Shown one piece after another: positions 46,981-54,773 of a DNA stretch of 64,000 nucleotides. The position numbers were made by a program, and so were the translations under genes. The notes beneath the pieces are model-generated. The model had not been told where the DNA came from, made no database searches, and worked only from the letters and a program-made list of their open reading frames with translations. This DNA is from Sulfurimonas hongkongensis (GTDB taxonomy: Bacteria; Campylobacterota; Campylobacteria; Campylobacterales; Sulfurimonadaceae). The stretch is from assembly GCF_000445475.1 (NCBI RefSeq), contig NZ_AUPZ01000002.1, forward strand, positions 248,001-312,000. Reading direction: 5' to 3'. The first letter of the stretch is position 1, and each line of letters begins with the position of its first letter.

Positions 46981-47027
46981 GATATAATTTAAAAATCTTA
47001 CTACATTTAATAAAGGTGCAAAACTAT

Positions 47028-47201
47028 ATGAGTGATTTTCAACTAAAACTTATCCTTAGTATGTTAGGTGGTGTAGTTTTTTCATTTGTTTTTATCATTT
47101 TAGCTTTTGCATTACCACTTGAAGACAAAACACCGACTTTTAAAAAGAAACCTCAAGGTTTGCTTGAAAAAGTATCTGATTCTATTCAGAAAAAAAAGTG
47201 A
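47028..47201 (+). CDS. Small single-helix membrane protein
   Basis: A 57-aa protein (MSDFQLKLILSMLGG then VVFSFVFIILAFALPL) with one transmembrane helix and a Lys-rich tail. The ATG at 47028 follows AAAGG by 11 bases; a GTG at 47016 is in frame but overlaps that ribosome site. The family is unknown. Its stop lies inside the htpG terminator hairpin. Confidence 0.6.
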   Translation: MSDFQLKLILSMLGGVVFSFVFIILAFALPLEDKTPTFKKKPQGLLEKVSDSIQKKK

Positions 47202-47219
47202 GTGCCCAAATGCACTCAC
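47198..47219 (-). terminator. Intrinsic terminator of htpG
   Basis: A perfect 8-bp stem GTGAGTGC/GCACTCAC with a 6-base loop. On the minus strand it is followed by a run of seven T residues, the classic intrinsic terminator layout, downstream of htpG. Confidence 0.85.
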
Positions 47220-47230
47220 TACGAAAAAAT

Positions 47231-49123
47231 TTATATAGCTTTAGAGATAATTCTGTTTAGTCTTAAGATAAAGTCTGCTGTATCATCAAGCTCTATGCCA
47301 TCAAAGAGTTTTGCTTGGTCAAGCAGAACATGAGCAGCATCGTTTATAAGATTTTGATCCGCTGAGTTTTTTAGTTTTACAAGAAGTTCATGCTTAGGAT
47401 TTATCTGTAAAATCGGTGCAGGTGCAGGAGTTCCTGTATCTTGTCCCATCTGCTTCATCATTTGAGCCATCATATAAGCTGGGTCTTCTTTATCCTCTTT
47501 TAGTTTAACAGGAGAGTCAACAAGATCTGATGTAGTCTCAACTGATTTAACAGCATCGCCAAGTGCGTCTTTAAACTCTTTTGCTAAACCTTCAAAAGAT
47601 TTTGCAACCTCTTCTTGCTCTTTTTTCTCATCTTCGCTCTCCTCAAACTTTGCATCAGCTACAGATATAAGCTTGTACTCTTTATACTCAGTTACCATTG
47701 GGAAGATGATAGTATCTACTTCTTCATTTAAAACTAAAACATCGATGCCACGAGACTTAAACTTCTCTAGAGCTGGAGATGCTTTTAGCATTGAGAGTGA
47801 TGCTTTTCCTGTGATGTAGTATATCTCTTTTTTATCTTCATCTACATTTTTAACAAACTCTTCTATCATAACCTTTTCATCAGAGTTTAGTGTATTAAAT
47901 TTCATTAGCTCTAAGATTTTTTCACGATTTGCAAAGTCACTATATAGACCCTCTTTTAAAACATTTCCAAACTCATTAAAGAACTCTTCGTACTTTTTAG
48001 GATCTTTTTTTGCCATCTTTGAGAGTTCTGAGAGAACTTTTTTAACTGAAGCATTTTTTATCTTGTTCATAACTGCGTTTGATTGTAAAATCTCACGAGA
48101 AACATTTAGAGGCAAATCTTTTGAGTCAATTACACCTCTTAAGAATCTTAGATAAGTTGGCATCAACTCTTTTTCATCATCTGTAATAAATACACGGTTG
48201 ATATATAGTTTGATACCAGTTTGGTAATCAACTCTGTACATATCCATCGGTGCTTTACTTGGGATGTAAAAGAGTGTCGTGTACTCTATAGCACCTTCTG
48301 CTTTATTGTGCATCCATGTTAGCGGCTCTTCTGATGAGTGAGCTATTGAGCTATAAAAATCTTTATATTCATCATCCGAAATTTCATTTTTTGAAATTGT
48401 CCATAGTGCATTTGCACGATTTATTTGAGTATTTTCTATCTCTGTACGTGATGGCTCAGTCTCTTTACCATCATCATCTGTAACTGCGGGAATATGCTTC
48501 TCTTTATCCATAAAAATAGCAAAAGGGATGTGATTTGAATACTTTTTGATGATACTCTCGATTCTATGAGTCTCTAAAAACTCTTCTTCATCATCGTTTA
48601 GATGCATAACTATAGTAGTTCCGTGAGAGTCTCTTGAACTTTTTGATATTTCAAACTCGCCATCACCAGCACTAGTCCATAAAAATGCTTGCGTCTCGCC
48701 TGCTTTTTTAGTTATAACTTCTACCTTGTTTGCAACCATAAAAGAAGCATAAAAACCAACACCAAACTGACCTATAAGATTAGAATCTTGTTTTTGATCA
48801 CCAGTAAGATTTTCTAAAAATGCTTTAGTTCCAGACTTAGCGATAGTTCCCAAGTTGTTCATTAAATCCTCTTCATTCATACCAATACCAGAGTCTTTAA
48901 CAGTTAGAGTTTTCGTCTCTTTATCGGCAATAATGTCGATTCTAGGAGCAAAAGTCACACCTTTGTACTTCTCATCTGTTAAAACTAACATATTTAGTTT
49001 ATCAAGTGCATCTGATGCATTTGAGACAAGCTCACGAAGAAATATCTCTTTGTTTGAATATAGTGAGTGTATCATTAAGTTTAGTATTTGATTTGCTTCT
49101 GTTTGAAATTGATGTTTTGCCAT
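47231..49123 (-). CDS. htpG: Molecular chaperone HtpG (Hsp90)
   Basis: A 630-aa ATP-dependent chaperone. The GHKL ATPase motifs are intact: ELVSNASDALDKL, KDSGIGMN, NLGTIAKSGTKAF and IGQFGVGFYASFMVA. LNVSREILQ in the middle domain is also present. The start at 49123 (MAKHQFQTEA) follows an AAGGAC ribosome site; a longer frame to 49192 has no family sequence. It ends at a strong hairpin terminator and is monocistronic. Confidence 0.96.
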   Translation of the reverse strand: MAKHQFQTEANQILNLMIHSLYSNKEIFLRELVSNASDALDKLNMLVLTDEKYKGVTFAPRIDIIADKETKTLTVKDSGIGMNEEDLMNNLGTIAKSGTKAFLENLTGDQKQDSNLIGQFGVGFYASFMVANKVEVITKKAGETQAFLWTSAGDGEFEISKSSRDSHGTTIVMHLNDDEEEFLETHRIESIIKKYSNHIPFAIFMDKEKHIPAVTDDDGKETEPSRTEIENTQINRANALWTISKNEISDDEYKDFYSSIAHSSEEPLTWMHNKAEGAIEYTTLFYIPSKAPMDMYRVDYQTGIKLYINRVFITDDEKELMPTYLRFLRGVIDSKDLPLNVSREILQSNAVMNKIKNASVKKVLSELSKMAKKDPKKYEEFFNEFGNVLKEGLYSDFANREKILELMKFNTLNSDEKVMIEEFVKNVDEDKKEIYYITGKASLSMLKASPALEKFKSRGIDVLVLNEEVDTIIFPMVTEYKEYKLISVADAKFEESEDEKKEQEEVAKSFEGLAKEFKDALGDAVKSVETTSDLVDSPVKLKEDKEDPAYMMAQMMKQMGQDTGTPAPAPILQINPKHELLVKLKNSADQNLINDAAHVLLDQAKLFDGIELDDTADFILRLNRIISKAI

Positions 49124-49285
49124 CTTAAATGTCCTTTTTTTAAATTTTAAGTATATTACCAAAAAATAGTTAATAGTTACAAATGATATCAAAAAAGTTT
49201 AGCCTATATGGCTCACATATTTTTAGTCTATTAGCATTTTACATAGTTTAGCTATAATCATACAACTTAAAAGTAAGGTATAGAA

Positions 49286-49615
49286 GTGGATAATGAAATT
49301 TTAGAGATGCTTGAGGCAACTCCAAAACTAGAATCAAAAAAGTGCAAAATCATCTCTTTTCTTATAAGAGTTTTTTTACAGTTTGGCATATATATTGTTG
49401 CACTTATAGTCTGGTATATACAAGACTATTTTATAGCTATAGCATCTTTGATAGCTAGTTACATAGTTATGGGCATCATCCGCTCTAAAGTTAGAAATAG
49501 TGTCATTCCTCCAAAACAAAGAGAACATCAGTATAGTGACAAAGAGATTGCTGACTGGTTTGTAGCAAGAGAGTTTTGCTTTAAGACAAGTAAAAATGAG
49601 CTAGAGGTTTTATAA
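49286..49615 (+). CDS. Small two-helix membrane protein
   Basis: A 109-aa protein with a GTG start after AAGGTA. Two adjacent hydrophobic helices (FLIRVFLQFGIYIVALIVWY and YFIAIASLIASYIVMGII) precede a polar tail rich in Lys and Glu. It lies 4 bases before the SprT-like gene, so the two may be co-expressed. No family recognised. Confidence 0.65.
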   Translation: MDNEILEMLEATPKLESKKCKIISFLIRVFLQFGIYIVALIVWYIQDYFIAIASLIASYIVMGIIRSKVRNSVIPPKQREHQYSDKEIADWFVAREFCFKTSKNELEVL

Positions 49616-49619
49616 AACT

Positions 49620-50108
49620 ATGTTTATAAAAAAGTTCGAGCTTCTTTTCTTAGGCATCATAGTCCTAGCATCTTTAATCTTAGCAAAGAACTTCTATGAT
49701 GACTATAGTTTTAAAACCAACGACATACCCCAAAGTTACAAAGACCGCATAGCACAAAAAGAGCAAGAAGTTATTTGGCTTATGCAAAAAAATTACGGTT
49801 TTAGCTTTAGGGTCCCTTTAATAGTTACAGATAGATTTAAAGGTAGACTCTATGGTCTTACAGCTTACAAAAATGGCGAGATAAAAATCTACCTAAACAA
49901 AAAAGTAATGCAAGAGAGTATGGACTATATGGTAGATAGCGTTATCGCGCATGAGTATGCTCACGCACTTATGTTTAAGCTCAAAAACTTCACAAAAGGT
50001 GATGGACATTCAAAAGAGTGGCAAAAGGCTTGTTTAAAGCTCGGTGGCACAAAGTGTGAGCAATATGTAAATAGTCACGATGTTGTGATGGGCAAGCTGC
50101 CCTTTTAG
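49620..50108 (+). CDS. Membrane-anchored SprT-like zinc metalloprotease
   Basis: A 162-aa protein with an N-terminal transmembrane anchor and a C-terminal SprT-like domain. The zinc motif is HEYAHALMF (HExxH), with the downstream GHSKEWQKACLKLGGTKCEQY block typical of SprT/Spartan proteins (third ligand near GHSKEW). It faces the periplasm or membrane side given the anchor. Substrate unknown. Confidence 0.82.
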   Translation: MFIKKFELLFLGIIVLASLILAKNFYDDYSFKTNDIPQSYKDRIAQKEQEVIWLMQKNYGFSFRVPLIVTDRFKGRLYGLTAYKNGEIKIYLNKKVMQESMDYMVDSVIAHEYAHALMFKLKNFTKGDGHSKEWQKACLKLGGTKCEQYVNSHDVVMGKLPF

Positions 50109-50125
50109 CAATTTAGTCCTACTTT

Positions 50126-50149
50126 AAACAAACAAACAAACAAACAAAC
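50126..50149. repeat. (AAAC)6 tetranucleotide repeat
   Basis: Six exact AAAC units lie in the noncoding gap between the SprT-like gene and bioA. It is intergenic, so unlikely to switch a reading frame; it could affect 3' ends. Confidence 0.85.
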
Positions 50150-50180
50150 CAATCATGACTTGAAGATAAGATAAAAATGT

Positions 50181-51479
50181 TTACAAAGCAGAGATAGCAT
50201 CATAAGCTGTATCCATTACCCTATCTATCTCTTCTTTTGTGATGGTATATGGTGGCATAAAGTAGACTACATGACCAAGTGGCCTTAGCAGTACTCCATG
50301 CTCTAGCGCATAAGTATAAACTCTCAAGCCTACTCTATCTTCGCTCTTATAACCTTTTAAGTCGATGGCACATATCATTCCTGTTTGTCTGATGGATGCT
50401 ACATTTTTTAGCCCTTTAAACTTCTCTAATTTTTCAGCCATATACGCTGCCGTTTTTCTGTTTTGCTCTATTACGTTATCTTTTTCAAAAATATCAAGAG
50501 TTGCATTTGCAGCCGCACATGCAAGTGCATTTCCTGTATATGAGTGAGAGTGTAAAAATGCCTTGTGTTCGTTGTAATCACAATAAAACTTAGCATATAT
50601 CTCATCTGAGGTTAAAACGACAGAGAGAGGAAGATAACCACCAGTGAGTCCTTTTGATAGCACCATAAAATCAGGTGTAATTCCAGCACTCTCACACGCA
50701 AAAAGCTCTCCTGTTCGTCCAAAACCGACCATAACTTCATCTGCTATTAAGTGCACATCATACCTTGAGCAAATCTCGCGCACTAAAACTAAAAATTCTC
50801 TATCGTACATATGCATATATCCAGCGCCTTGAACAAGAGGCTCTAGTATGATTGCACTTATCTCGTGAGACCTCTCTTTGCACAGCTCTTCAAATTTTTG
50901 TGCGGCCTCTTTTGCAGAGGTAACACTTGTATCACTTGGAACTGGAGTTTGTATGGTCTTTAGTAAAAGTGGCTCATAAGTCTGCTTGTAGAGTTCTACA
51001 TCGCCAACACTCAGCGCTCCAATAGTCTCGCCATGGTAAGAGTTTGTGAGTGAGACAAAGATATCTTTGCCAATTTTTTTATCATTTTTATGAGCATGAT
51101 AGCTCATCTTTAGGGTCACTTCTATAGCGCTTGAACCATTATCAGAGTAAAAACACTTACTTAGTCCATCTGGCGTTAACTCCACGAGTCTCTCAGAGAG
51201 TTTTACAACTGGCTCATGAGTAAAACCCGCTAAAATTACATGCTCTAGACTATTTAACTGCTCCTTTATCTTCTCATTTATATAAGCATTTGTGTGCCCG
51301 AAAATATTTACCCACCAGCTACTAACAGCATCGATAAAAATATTTTCTTCAAAGTCTTCAAGATATACTCCATAAGCTCTTTTTATAGGGATAAGTGGCA
51401 GTGTTTCATGGTCTTTCATCTGAGTACAAGGATGCCACAAAACTTCCAAGTCTCTTTTTTTTAGTTCTTCATTCTTCAT
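50181..51479 (-). CDS. bioA: Adenosylmethionine-8-amino-7-oxononanoate aminotransferase
   Basis: PLP enzyme of biotin synthesis. VLWHPCTQMKDHE at the N-terminus, SSWWVNIFGHTN, FYSDNGSSAIEVTLKM, NSYHGETIGALSVGD, HLIADEVMVGFGRTGELFA and the PLP lysine in VLSKGLTGGYLPL are all present. At 432 aa it is complete. Biotin supply links to the biotin-carrying decarboxylase alpha subunit. It stands alone on the minus strand. Confidence 0.95.
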   Translation of the reverse strand: MKNEELKKRDLEVLWHPCTQMKDHETLPLIPIKRAYGVYLEDFEENIFIDAVSSWWVNIFGHTNAYINEKIKEQLNSLEHVILAGFTHEPVVKLSERLVELTPDGLSKCFYSDNGSSAIEVTLKMSYHAHKNDKKIGKDIFVSLTNSYHGETIGALSVGDVELYKQTYEPLLLKTIQTPVPSDTSVTSAKEAAQKFEELCKERSHEISAIILEPLVQGAGYMHMYDREFLVLVREICSRYDVHLIADEVMVGFGRTGELFACESAGITPDFMVLSKGLTGGYLPLSVVLTSDEIYAKFYCDYNEHKAFLHSHSYTGNALACAAANATLDIFEKDNVIEQNRKTAAYMAEKLEKFKGLKNVASIRQTGMICAIDLKGYKSEDRVGLRVYTYALEHGVLLRPLGHVVYFMPPYTITKEEIDRVMDTAYDAISAL

Positions 51480-51632
51480 AGATCAAACACACCTTTAACA
51501 TTTAAGATAAACTCTAACTTCGATGTGGAGTATAACAATATGGAGTGGATATGAAGCTGAAATAAGCCAAAGCTTCTAAGCTCTAAAAGGTCTTAGAAAC
51601 TTTTTTAACAAACTATAATCTTTTATTGAGTT

Positions 51633-51763
51633 GGATCCTGAATCAAAACAAGAGAATCACTTTTTGCTATACAAAAATGTTTCTTTAGAGTTCAGAATGA
51701 CGCGTGTTTTGTCATTTTGTGTTTGACACGGAATCTAGTTTATAGATTAACAAGAAGGTTCAA
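51633..51763. repeat. Dispersed double-hairpin repeat, copy 2 (inverted, diverged)
   Basis: Read on the minus strand it matches 16021-16107: the leader, the ATTCCGTG hairpin arm (second arm degraded to CACAAAAT), the AACACGCGTCAT spacer and the final hairpin arms. The final hairpin arms are about 45 bases further apart here, as if its loop had been expanded or filled. It occupies much of the gap between bioA and the hsp20 pair. Confidence 0.75.
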
Positions 51764-51776
51764 TTTTTATCTAAAA

Positions 51777-52202
51777 TTATTTTACTTCTATAGCTTTTGG
51801 TTTAAGAGACTCTTCTCTCTCAAGATCTATTATAAGTCTCCCGTTTTTGTACTCTGCATTTATCTTTTCTTGATCAATCCCTTTAGGAAGAGTAAAGCTT
51901 CTCTCAAACCTACCGAATGAACTCTCTAGATGATAATAGTCTTCCCTGTTTATCTCTTTTCTCATCCTACGCTCACCACTAATAGTTAAGATATTATTAT
52001 CAATTTTTACTTCGATATCCTCCTTTTTAACACCAGGTAAATCAATTTCGACATGAAAATCTCCACCCTTCTTTTTCGCCAAGTTTGCAAAAGGGAGATG
52101 ACTAGCAACATTACTCAACACCTCCTTGCCTTTTTCAAACCCTTTTTCTAAGCTCTCTTCTATCTCATTTCCTATCTCTTTAGTTTTTTCAATAAAGCTC
52201 AT
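51777..52202 (-). CDS. Hsp20-family small heat shock protein
   Basis: A 141-aa alpha-crystallin-type chaperone. The crystallin domain spans about 45-130, with VEIDLPGVKKEDIEVKIDNN, LTISGER and FGRFERSFTLP, and an Ile-x-Val C-terminal anchor (AIEVK). The N-terminal 40 residues are helical and charged. It follows a second Hsp20 gene by 10 bases, so the two are co-transcribed. Confidence 0.92.
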   Translation of the reverse strand: MSFIEKTKEIGNEIEESLEKGFEKGKEVLSNVASHLPFANLAKKKGGDFHVEIDLPGVKKEDIEVKIDNNILTISGERRMRKEINREDYYHLESSFGRFERSFTLPKGIDQEKINAEYKNGRLIIDLEREESLKPKAIEVK

Positions 52203-52212
52203 AATAAACCTC

Positions 52213-52659
52213 CTATTTAATCTCTATTTTTTTTGACTTTTTCTCTACTTTTTGAAACTTTGGTATGATCACTTCTAAGACACCATCTTGCGATTCTGCA
52301 CGTATATTTTCAATATCTACATTCTCAGGCAGAGTAAAACTTCTTTCAAATTTTCCATAACTACTCTCTATTTTATAGTAGTCCTCTTTTTCAACCTCTT
52401 CTTTAGTCTTTCTTTCACCTGAGATTGTTACAACATTATCTTTTACATCTACATTGATATCCTCTTTTTTCATACCTGGCAGATCCAACTCTACATGGTA
52501 AGCATGTTCTCCCTCCCGCGTGTTGACTAAAGGTTCAAAATCAGCCTTGCTAATTGTTGCCATACCACCCATAAAATTATCTAAGAATGAGTTGAAACTA
52601 TTAAATCCTCTTTGAAACTCTCGCATATCTCTAGTTGGGTTATATTTTGTAATGTACAT
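52213..52659 (-). CDS. Hsp20-family small heat shock protein
   Basis: A 148-aa alpha-crystallin-type chaperone with VELDLPGMKKEDINVDVKDN, VTISGERKTK and YGKFERSFTLP. It is the first gene of a two-gene unit with its paralogue, and an AAGGAG ribosome site precedes the start. No CIRCE operator is visible in the 31 bases between it and the 45-bp repeat upstream. A pair of interacting small heat shock proteins is a common arrangement. Confidence 0.93.
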   Translation of the reverse strand: MYITKYNPTRDMREFQRGFNSFNSFLDNFMGGMATISKADFEPLVNTREGEHAYHVELDLPGMKKEDINVDVKDNVVTISGERKTKEEVEKEDYYKIESSYGKFERSFTLPENVDIENIRAESQDGVLEVIIPKFQKVEKKSKKIEIK

Positions 52660-52690
52660 TTTTAACTCCTTATTTTTATTTGCAGTATTA

Positions 52691-52735
52691 GTCTAGTCTA
52701 TTTAATAAAATAAGTCTGCCACTTTAGTGGCACTT
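52691..52735. repeat. 45-bp direct repeat, copy A
   Basis: Identical over 45 bases to 53865-53909, 1174 bases away in the same orientation. It contains a hairpin TGCCAC-TTTA-GTGGCA (52717-52732). It lies 9 bases beyond the stop of the membrane-protein gene and just upstream of the hsp20 promoter region. Confidence 0.95.
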
Positions 52736-52744
52736 TAAAAAAAA

Positions 52745-53590
52745 TCAACTACGGGAAAGTTTACTAAATATAGATAAAGATATAATAAACATGGAAACGC
52801 CAGCAATTAAATAAAAAGCATAAGTCATATCACTGTATTCTTTTGAGAGTATAATTTTAAAAATAAATATCAATCCTTCTATTGATATCGCAACAATTAT
52901 TGAAATTAAAAATTTAATAAAAACTCTGCTGCTATTGCCTTTTTCTGCTTCTTGTCTATAAATAACTTCATGTTCCAATAAGTTCTTACCCAAATCAAAA
53001 ATAGCCAATCCTAATGTAATTGAAACAATAGATTTAAATGTGGCTTCTATTAATGTTGAATCATAGTAGAGCAGGTACGAGCCAAAAGTTAGAATAGAGT
53101 ATAAAATTAAAATTGCAGATAATAGATACAGTCCGTATCCTATAGTAGCATAAAAAAATTTATTTGTTTTTATAAAAAATGTGCCATGTGTGACATAGTT
53201 TAACTCTTCTAATAAATCAATTAAATCAAAATCCATTACTAAATAGTTCTTTTCTATCTTTTTAATGACTGTAATAATGGTACGACCTGTTGATATGGAC
53301 ACATAAGGAGAGCTAACATATTTTCCACCTTTTATAACTCTCTTTTCAAAAGTAACTATTCTATCTATTGGTAATGGTGCCGTATCCTTCTTATCTCTTA
53401 TAAGTTTTGCTTTGGATTGTTGATAATTATCATCTGTAACATAAAGCATTTGTAGTGATTTAAATGTTTTAAAAAAGCTACTTAGATGTTTATCTGTAAG
53501 CTCGTTAGTAACATTATTGGAAATATTATCAAGTAAAAATCTTTCAATATTTTCTTTGTTTTTTTTATAAATAATAATCGCCTGTATCAT
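52745..53590 (-). CDS. Membrane protein with N-terminal sensor-like domain, cassette gene
   Basis: A 281-aa protein. Residues about 1-135 resemble a PDC/Cache-like ligand-binding part (MLYVTDDNYQQS, SSPYVSISTGRTIITVIKK, YLVMDFDL); four transmembrane helices follow. No output domain is present. A very strong AGGAGGG ribosome site lies 6 bases before the start. It lies between two identical 45-bp repeats, is AT-rich even for this genome, and looks like an inserted cassette. Function unknown. Confidence 0.65.
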   Translation of the reverse strand: MIQAIIIYKKNKENIERFLLDNISNNVTNELTDKHLSSFFKTFKSLQMLYVTDDNYQQSKAKLIRDKKDTAPLPIDRIVTFEKRVIKGGKYVSSPYVSISTGRTIITVIKKIEKNYLVMDFDLIDLLEELNYVTHGTFFIKTNKFFYATIGYGLYLLSAILILYSILTFGSYLLYYDSTLIEATFKSIVSITLGLAIFDLGKNLLEHEVIYRQEAEKGNSSRVFIKFLISIIVAISIEGLIFIFKIILSKEYSDMTYAFYLIAGVSMFIISLSIFSKLSRS

Positions 53591-53701
53591 CTACAACCCT
53601 CCTAAACTGTGTAGTAATAGGCAAGAGACTAATTGTTTAGCCTTTATGTTTGATTATTCACTGCTATCTTTTTTACTCCCTCTATCAGCTAATGTAACTC
53701 T

Positions 53702-53860
53702 TTATAGCTTGTGCTGCTTTGACTGATATACCCCATCTGACTTACCAAACCAATCATTAGCACCTCTATAAATCAAATCGTTACTGTTAGCAAAATTGAA
53801 GTTGTAATCATAAAAAAGAAGAACAAGAAGAACAATCCAACTCTTCCTCGTTTTACGAAT
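53702..53860 (-). pseudogene. Possible truncated small secreted-protein fragment
   Basis: The 317-base gap between the cassette gene and the Crp-type gene holds a minus-strand frame of 52 codons without a standard start. It reads as basic residues, a hydrophobic stretch (WIVLLVLLFYDYNFNFA) and a polar tail (NSNDLIYRGANDWFGKSD). It begins a few bases inside the border of repeat copy B, as if its start had been cut off. It could also be chance. Nothing else is seen in this gap. Confidence 0.3.
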
Positions 53861-53864
53861 TTAA

Positions 53865-53909
53865 GTCTAGTCTATTTAATAAAATAAGTCTGCCACTTTA
53901 GTGGCACTT
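53865..53909. repeat. 45-bp direct repeat, copy B
   Basis: Identical to 52691-52735. Its hairpin TGCCAC-TTTA-GTGGCA (53891-53906) sits directly after the stop codon of the Crp-type gene, overlapping that stop by 2 bases. On the minus strand the hairpin is followed by ACTTATTTTATT, so it may act as a weak terminator. Confidence 0.95.
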
Positions 53910-54591
53910 AAGATAGAGGAAGGCTGTCTAGAAGTTTTTGTGCGTCTTTTATTTCAATATTTTTACGCTTGACAGTGATCATATCATCATCTTTTAGTTG
54001 TTGAATATGTCGATTAAGCACTTTTCTTACAGTTCCTATTATACTTGCAATTACTTCGTGTGAAAGATTTTGTAAGAGATTGCGCTTGCTAGGATTTTCA
54101 TGATTTGTAGTTTTTGAAATTAGCTTTATAAGTCTCTCTGAAACACTATAAAGCGAGAGGTCCAAAGCAAGCTCCTCCCTCTCTCTTAACTGATTTGAAA
54201 CATATGGAAAAAGTATTTTATTAAAATTTTGATCCTCTTGCATCCATTTTCTAACGATCTCAATAGGAAAACATACGATTTTAACTTCATCTAGTGCATA
54301 CAATAGATTTTCATGTAGCTTACCATCAAGAAGCGTAACTACATCATACATATCGCCATTAGTTAAGATGGTGATAATCTGCTCTTTAGCATTCTTTAGA
54401 TTCACTTGTGAAACTTTAATTCTGCCCTCAAGTACAAAAAAGAATTTTTTCGTTAGCTCTTGGGGTGTTAAAACCATTTCATCTTTTGAAAAAAACAAAA
54501 CTCGTCCATAGCTCTCTACATCTTGATGAAATTTACTTTGAACAATATCAATAGGATATTCGACTTGCACAATCACTCCTGCTAGATTCAA
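53908..54591 (-). CDS. Crp/Fnr-family transcription regulator
   Basis: A 227-aa regulator with an N-terminal cyclic-nucleotide-binding-type beta roll (about 30-130, KFFFVLEGRIKVSQVN) and a C-terminal winged helix (about 170-220, LSHEVIASIIGTVRKVLNRHIQQL). No Fe-S cysteine cluster is visible, so it is not a classical oxygen-sensing FNR. It is divergent from ppiD across a 182-base gap in which I see no other feature. Its 3' end is joined to the repeat flanking the cassette gene. Confidence 0.87.
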   Translation of the reverse strand: MNLAGVIVQVEYPIDIVQSKFHQDVESYGRVLFFSKDEMVLTPQELTKKFFFVLEGRIKVSQVNLKNAKEQIITILTNGDMYDVVTLLDGKLHENLLYALDEVKIVCFPIEIVRKWMQEDQNFNKILFPYVSNQLREREELALDLSLYSVSERLIKLISKTTNHENPSKRNLLQNLSHEVIASIIGTVRKVLNRHIQQLKDDDMITVKRKNIEIKDAQKLLDSLPLS

Positions 54592-54773
54592 AATAAAAAT
54601 ACTATTATTTTAGCATAAAATCTAATTAAACCATTGTAACAAAACCTAAATCATCTTCACTTAAATTTCACTATTTTAAATCTGTACAAATTAAACTCTC
54701 GCAACCCTTTTATCAAGGTTTAATGAGAATTTACATAGAATTACGAAAATATCGCGCTATAAGGTAACAATAC

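Noticed and set aside
50126-50149. Phase-variable contingency repeat
   Set aside because: The six AAAC units are intergenic and outside any promoter that I can identify.
51480-51632. Hairpin CTTCTAAG/CTTAGAA near 51570-51600 as a terminator
   Set aside because: No plus-strand gene reads into it within 1.4 kb, and bioA runs away from it, so there is nothing to terminate.
52660-52735. CIRCE operator upstream of the hsp20 pair
   Set aside because: The inverted repeat there is the hairpin of the 45-bp repeat and does not match TTAGCACTC-N9-GAGTGCTAA.
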